A DNA stretch of 64,000 bases from Triplophysa rosa (lineage: Eukaryota > Chordata > Actinopteri > Cypriniformes > Nemacheilidae), in NCBI RefSeq assembly GCF_024868665.1, contig NC_079890.1, forward strand, positions 35,138,296-35,202,295, in the 5' to 3' direction. Position 1 is the first letter of the stretch. Every line of letters begins with the position of its first letter. A program made the translations under genes and the position numbers. The notes beneath the pieces are model-generated. The model worked only from the letters and a program-made list of their open reading frames with translations, was not told the origin of the DNA and did no database searches. Shown here piece after piece: positions 60,978-64,000 of the stretch.

Positions 60978-61469
60978 TCAGCCGAGCCACCCGCCTGGAG
61001 GTCGGCTGAAGGAAGGATGTAGAAGGCATGGCTGGTTCCGGCTGGGACTCCTCGGAGGTGGACTCCCAGGATGCTCGCCTCCCCCGCTTGCCAACGAGGT
61101 GGATGGTGGAGAGGCTGCCGAGAGTGGGAAGGATGGAGTGGCGGTGCCCACAACCCCGATCTGCAGGGAACCACGCTCAGGAATCGTGACCAGCGGAGAT
61201 GGGTAGCTGGTAATTGCTGAGGCCGTGGACTCCGATCGTTCCGCGGCGGACAGCCACACAGCGTCGAAGTCCAACGGTCTCAACGCCCTCATCTCCGCCC
61301 GCAAAAGTGGGTCCCTGAGACCGGAGTTAAATAGCACCGCGAGCTCCTCCTCCCCGAAGACGCCATTCTCGACGACGTCCAGGAACCTGTCCACGTACTC
61401 ATCCATGCTCTCGTTCCCCTGGCGAAGTCCGCAGAGGAGGCGAGCTAGGTGGGACCGCCCGGTGCTCAT
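60978..61469 (-). pseudogene. gag-like fragment of the LTR retrotransposon
   Basis: A 163-codon frame starting 35 bp inside the 5' LTR. It has the pattern of a retrotransposon Gag capsid segment: LLCGLRQGNESMDEYVDRFL followed by an acidic helix with FNSGLRDPLL and a Ser/Pro-rich tail. Full Gag proteins are longer and end in a zinc knuckle, which is absent here. Downstream the frame is taken over by Ser/Pro-rich repeats. I call it a truncated gag; whether it is translated is unknown. Confidence 0.6.
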
Positions 61470-61504
61470 GCTGCCTGCTGGGTTCAGTGATGGCTCGTGG
61501 ATTC

Positions 61505-62064
61505 TGTCACGAATTGTGGTGTGAAGAACCCAAATGCAGGCAGGCAGTAAGGGGTTAACAAGAAATATTTATTTTTACACAAAACACGCAAAACAAAAAC
61601 CCACAGTGGGGAACAAAACACGATAATAAATGGAGGAACTAAACAGGCACATAAACTCACTAACCAAAAATACAAAGACTAAGGACCACACTGGAAAAAC
61701 TACAATAAACTAACAGACACTAAACTCACGGAACAGGAACACAAAGCACTAGGCACGGAATCAAGACGAACAGGCATGAATACAATACACGGTACAATCC
61801 ACAATCACAGGACAAAGAAACAAGAGGGTATATATAGGGAAGACAGACAAAGGATAACGACACGGGGCAGGTGTGGGTAATAAAACACTCAGGGAAAGAT
61901 AACGAGGAAACGAGATGGCGGGAACAGAGACGAGACACTGGAGAGAACGTATATTATTGTCAAAAGGACAATAATATGTTTCTCTCCACACATAACCAAA
62001 GACTTTGTCATGGCTCTGCTACAGGACCAAGAAAAACATGACTAAATGAAGCAGAGCGATGACA
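61505..62064 (-). repeat. 5' LTR of the LTR retrotransposon
   Basis: A 560-bp direct repeat of 59541-60100, with visible substitutions near its outer end (GCGATGACA versus GCCATGACA) and at about 61744. Next to it inside the element, the minus-strand sequence GAATCCACGAGCCATC would be the primer-binding region; I do not recognise the tRNA. Confidence 0.9.
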
Positions 62065-63039
62065 CAAGGGATCTATTAGACAATATTTAGATGTTATTTT
62101 GGACATCGACAAGGTTAATGTGGTAAAAGCAATGCATGCTCATAGATATTGTGTACAGTACAGGAGGAGACATAAATACAATTATCTTTCTGTCTGACAG
62201 ACATCTTTCTGTCTCTGTGTAGAGCCGTTTTATAATGGACATTGACAAGGTCAACGGGGTAAAGGCAATGCATGCTTTTACATATACGGGAGACATTACA
62301 CAGTTATGTCTGGAACAAGTATTTCTTATTATAAGGTTTGTAAAGCACAGAGGAACAGGCATCTACTGTACAACATGCTTTCTAAATCAAGTATGTACAT
62401 TCAAGGGGTTTATACTGTATATAATATATGGAATGCATGTGAGTAAATAATGGGAGAATTTTCATGTTTAGGTTAACGAAATACCTTTAATGATAGAGAA
62501 CTAGAAAGTTTAAAAGACTTCTAAAAAAGGCTTCTGCATGGCAATGAAATGCTAAAGCAGCACATCTGCTTTTAAAAGCTCATATGTGACTTCCCCTCCA
62601 ACCACCTCCACCTGCTCATCTTTACTGGGAAACGGGATAAACGGTGACCGGTAATTGACAGCCTGTGCAGATGTGTTGTAATGAACCACTCAGAAACGCA
62701 TCTGTTCCTGTTCCACGATAGACTTGAATGTGTTTCTGTACGTTTTACCAACACGTGACATCAGGCACCTTAGCAGGTAATGAGGCAGAAAAAGACAGGA
62801 ATGCCAGTGATAGATGGTCAACAACATTGTGAATCGGCTTTTAAATTTCAGTTCACTCCACTGCAGCCGTAACCAGATGCATTTTATTTTTCAGAAATAT
62901 GTTTAAAGGTAAAAATCCATTTTTATGGAATACTATATTTGAAGGTGAATTTTAGCCATTAAAATATGTTGTGCTATCTCAGTTTAATGTATAGAGACAA
63001 TCAGATGTTTGGCTCATCTATAATGTAAAAAAAACTGTA

Positions 63040-63225
63040 ATTGGAACAGATTTTCCACGTAAAATGTCAACGTACTGGTTTTTTACAGATTTTGTATATA
63101 TTTTTTGAAATACGGTCAAAAACCCCCAAATTACAGGGAAGATTGCAAATTTACAAGAAAAACAGGGGGAAAATTGTAATTTTACAGAGAAAACTCATTA
63201 TTTTACAGTTTTTTTTTCAGCGTAT
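63040..63225. repeat. TTTACAG-rich palindromic repeat
   Basis: TTTTTTACAGATTTTG, AATTACAGGGAAG, AATTTACAAG, AATTTTACAGAG and ATTTTACAGTTTTTTTTTCA occur at about 30-bp spacing. A non-coding dispersed repeat. Confidence 0.55.
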
Positions 63226-63414
63226 TCTAAGGTTGATTTGCCTCATATATATAAACATTGTGTTGCTGTGGGTTTTGGGGGGGATATCTGTTTGTCTGAC
63301 CAATGGAAAAAGGGGGAGTGAACAAAAAACCTCTAACTCTAATATCTGGTGATGCATAAACTAAACGTCAATCTTAAAATATGTTTCTTTCGCTTTTTGC
63401 AATGTTGCATTGTT

Positions 63415-63850
63415 TCGAAGCAGCTTTACAGGAAGAAAAACAAAACAAAAAGAAAATCAGAGAAAGGTAAAAATACAATACAGTACATGTCATAGACCCG
63501 ATGTAAGACCATTCTAGTAAGCAATGACAATGGAGTTTACAGAATCTTAAACTAATCTAATACCAGAAGTCTCCTGGTGAGCAAGCCAACACGGCCCAGT
63601 GGCGACGAACCCAAACTCCAATGGTGAAATGGAGAAAAAACCTCGGGAGAAACCAGGCTCAGCCGGGAAGGCCAGGTCTCCTCCGACATGTTACAGCTGC
63701 ACTCAGTAACTTTGAGTAAAAATAATCTCAAAATTATGCTTAAATAATCCGAAAACAGAGAAACTAAAATTCCAAATGACAGATTTAGCCGTAACCCAGA
63801 TTTACCCAAATTCATGACTCCACTCTTACACAACATGTTTGCATTATGAG
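63415..63850 (-). mobile_element. LINE 3'-end fragment
   Basis: The reverse strand reads TTCTCCCGAGGTTTTTTCTC and GGAGTTTGGGTTCGTCGCC. This is the same 3' UTR motif as in the LINE at about 9230-9290 (CTCCTGAGGTTTTTTTTCTC, TTTTGGGTTCCTCGCC). It is a truncated copy of a related L2/CR1-type element in the opposite orientation. Confidence 0.65.
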
Positions 63851-64000
63851 GTCAATGTTGACTTGAAGAAGTACAGTACATACAGAACAGCTAAGATATT
63901 TCAATCCGCTGCTGACTAATGGCATTAAACATGTCTGTTATAGATGAGAAGAATTGTTTTGCTCCTTTTTCCAAACCCATTTATACTTTTGTCAGATGAA

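Larger units (their letters stand above)
59541..62064 (-). mobile_element. non-autonomous LTR retrotransposon, full-length, young
   Basis: Two 560-bp LTRs (59541-60100 and 61505-62064) begin TG and end CA and are flanked by a perfect 5-bp target duplication CAAGG (59536-59540 and 62065-62069). I count about two differences between the LTRs, so insertion was recent. The element reads on the minus strand: a purine-rich AAAGGGGGGGCTTC tract directly precedes the 3' LTR, a TATATATA lies at about 59875-59883, and an AATAAA follows inside the LTR. The 1.4-kb interior has only a gag-like fragment and a minisatellite. There is no protease, reverse transcriptase or integrase, so it must have moved with enzymes from a related element. 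Confidence 0.9.

Noticed and set aside
60207..61029. 230- and 221-codon Pro/Ser/Arg-rich minus-strand frames and a 196-codon plus-strand frame
   Set aside because: They arise from the 33-bp tandem repeat, whose length is a multiple of three. Only the adjoining gag-like part has family character.
51429..64000. KChIP N-terminal (isoform-specific) exon
   Set aside because: I looked for a short ATG-containing minus-strand exon with a donor in phase 1 ending before D-S-V-E-D. None with a recognisable KChIP N-terminus was found, so it is probably outside the window.

Overview
The window is vertebrate, almost certainly a cyprinid-type teleost. The genes are split into short exons with GT-AG introns, there is no operon structure, and more than nine tenths of the sequence is intron or intergenic. 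The repeats are those typical of carp-family fish: palindromic TTAA-flanked MITEs of the Angel kind, tRNA-derived SINEs with the 'TCGCTTTGGATAAAAGCG' L2-type tail, hAT MITEs with 8-bp target duplications, an L2/CR1-like LINE and a recent LTR retrotransposon. All gene calls come from exon-by-exon translation with splice phases checked by hand. Family assignments rest on remembered vertebrate orthologues, not on a search.

Layout. (1) Positions 1-14132, minus strand: synpo2 (synaptopodin-2/myopodin), four exons, running off the left edge before its C-terminus. (2) About 14.3-16.1 kb: a divergent intergenic region with several TGACGT-core motifs. (3) About 16.15-36.05 kb, plus strand: a complete sec24d gene (COPII cargo adaptor) with one probable non-coding exon and 22 coding exons. 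The exons total 3114 nt, giving 1037 residues, close to the roughly 1032 of the mammalian protein. (4) About 36.14-51.43 kb, minus strand: the C-terminal 196 codons of a Kv-channel-interacting protein (KChIP), closest to KCNIP4. Its 5' exons lie beyond the right edge. (5) 51.4-64 kb: intron of that KChIP gene, holding the LTR retrotransposon and many MITEs.

Relations between the genes. synpo2 and sec24d are head-to-head, as SYNPO2 and SEC24D are in mammals. sec24d and the KChIP gene are tail-to-tail, with poly(A) signals about 130 bp apart. synpo2 encodes a PDZ-containing, actin-associated muscle protein, sec24d an ER-export coat subunit and the KChIP a calcium sensor of Kv4 channels. They do not form a pathway; the arrangement is ancestral synteny plus, probably, a fish-specific junction with the KChIP gene.

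Most notable observations: UPR/CREB3L-type elements (TGACGTGGC) twice around sec24d exon 1; a perfect CArG box in synpo2 intron 1; a Gln/Tyr-rich prion-like tract in synpo2; an in-frame 17-codon duplication in sec24d; a three-level nested transposon (MITE, hAT, solo LTR) with both inner target duplications readable; one dispersed element present three times, each copy split by a different transposon; and a young non-autonomous LTR element (about 2 differences in 560 bp between LTRs) that carries a gag-like fragment and a 33-bp minisatellite. I found no clear new biological system.
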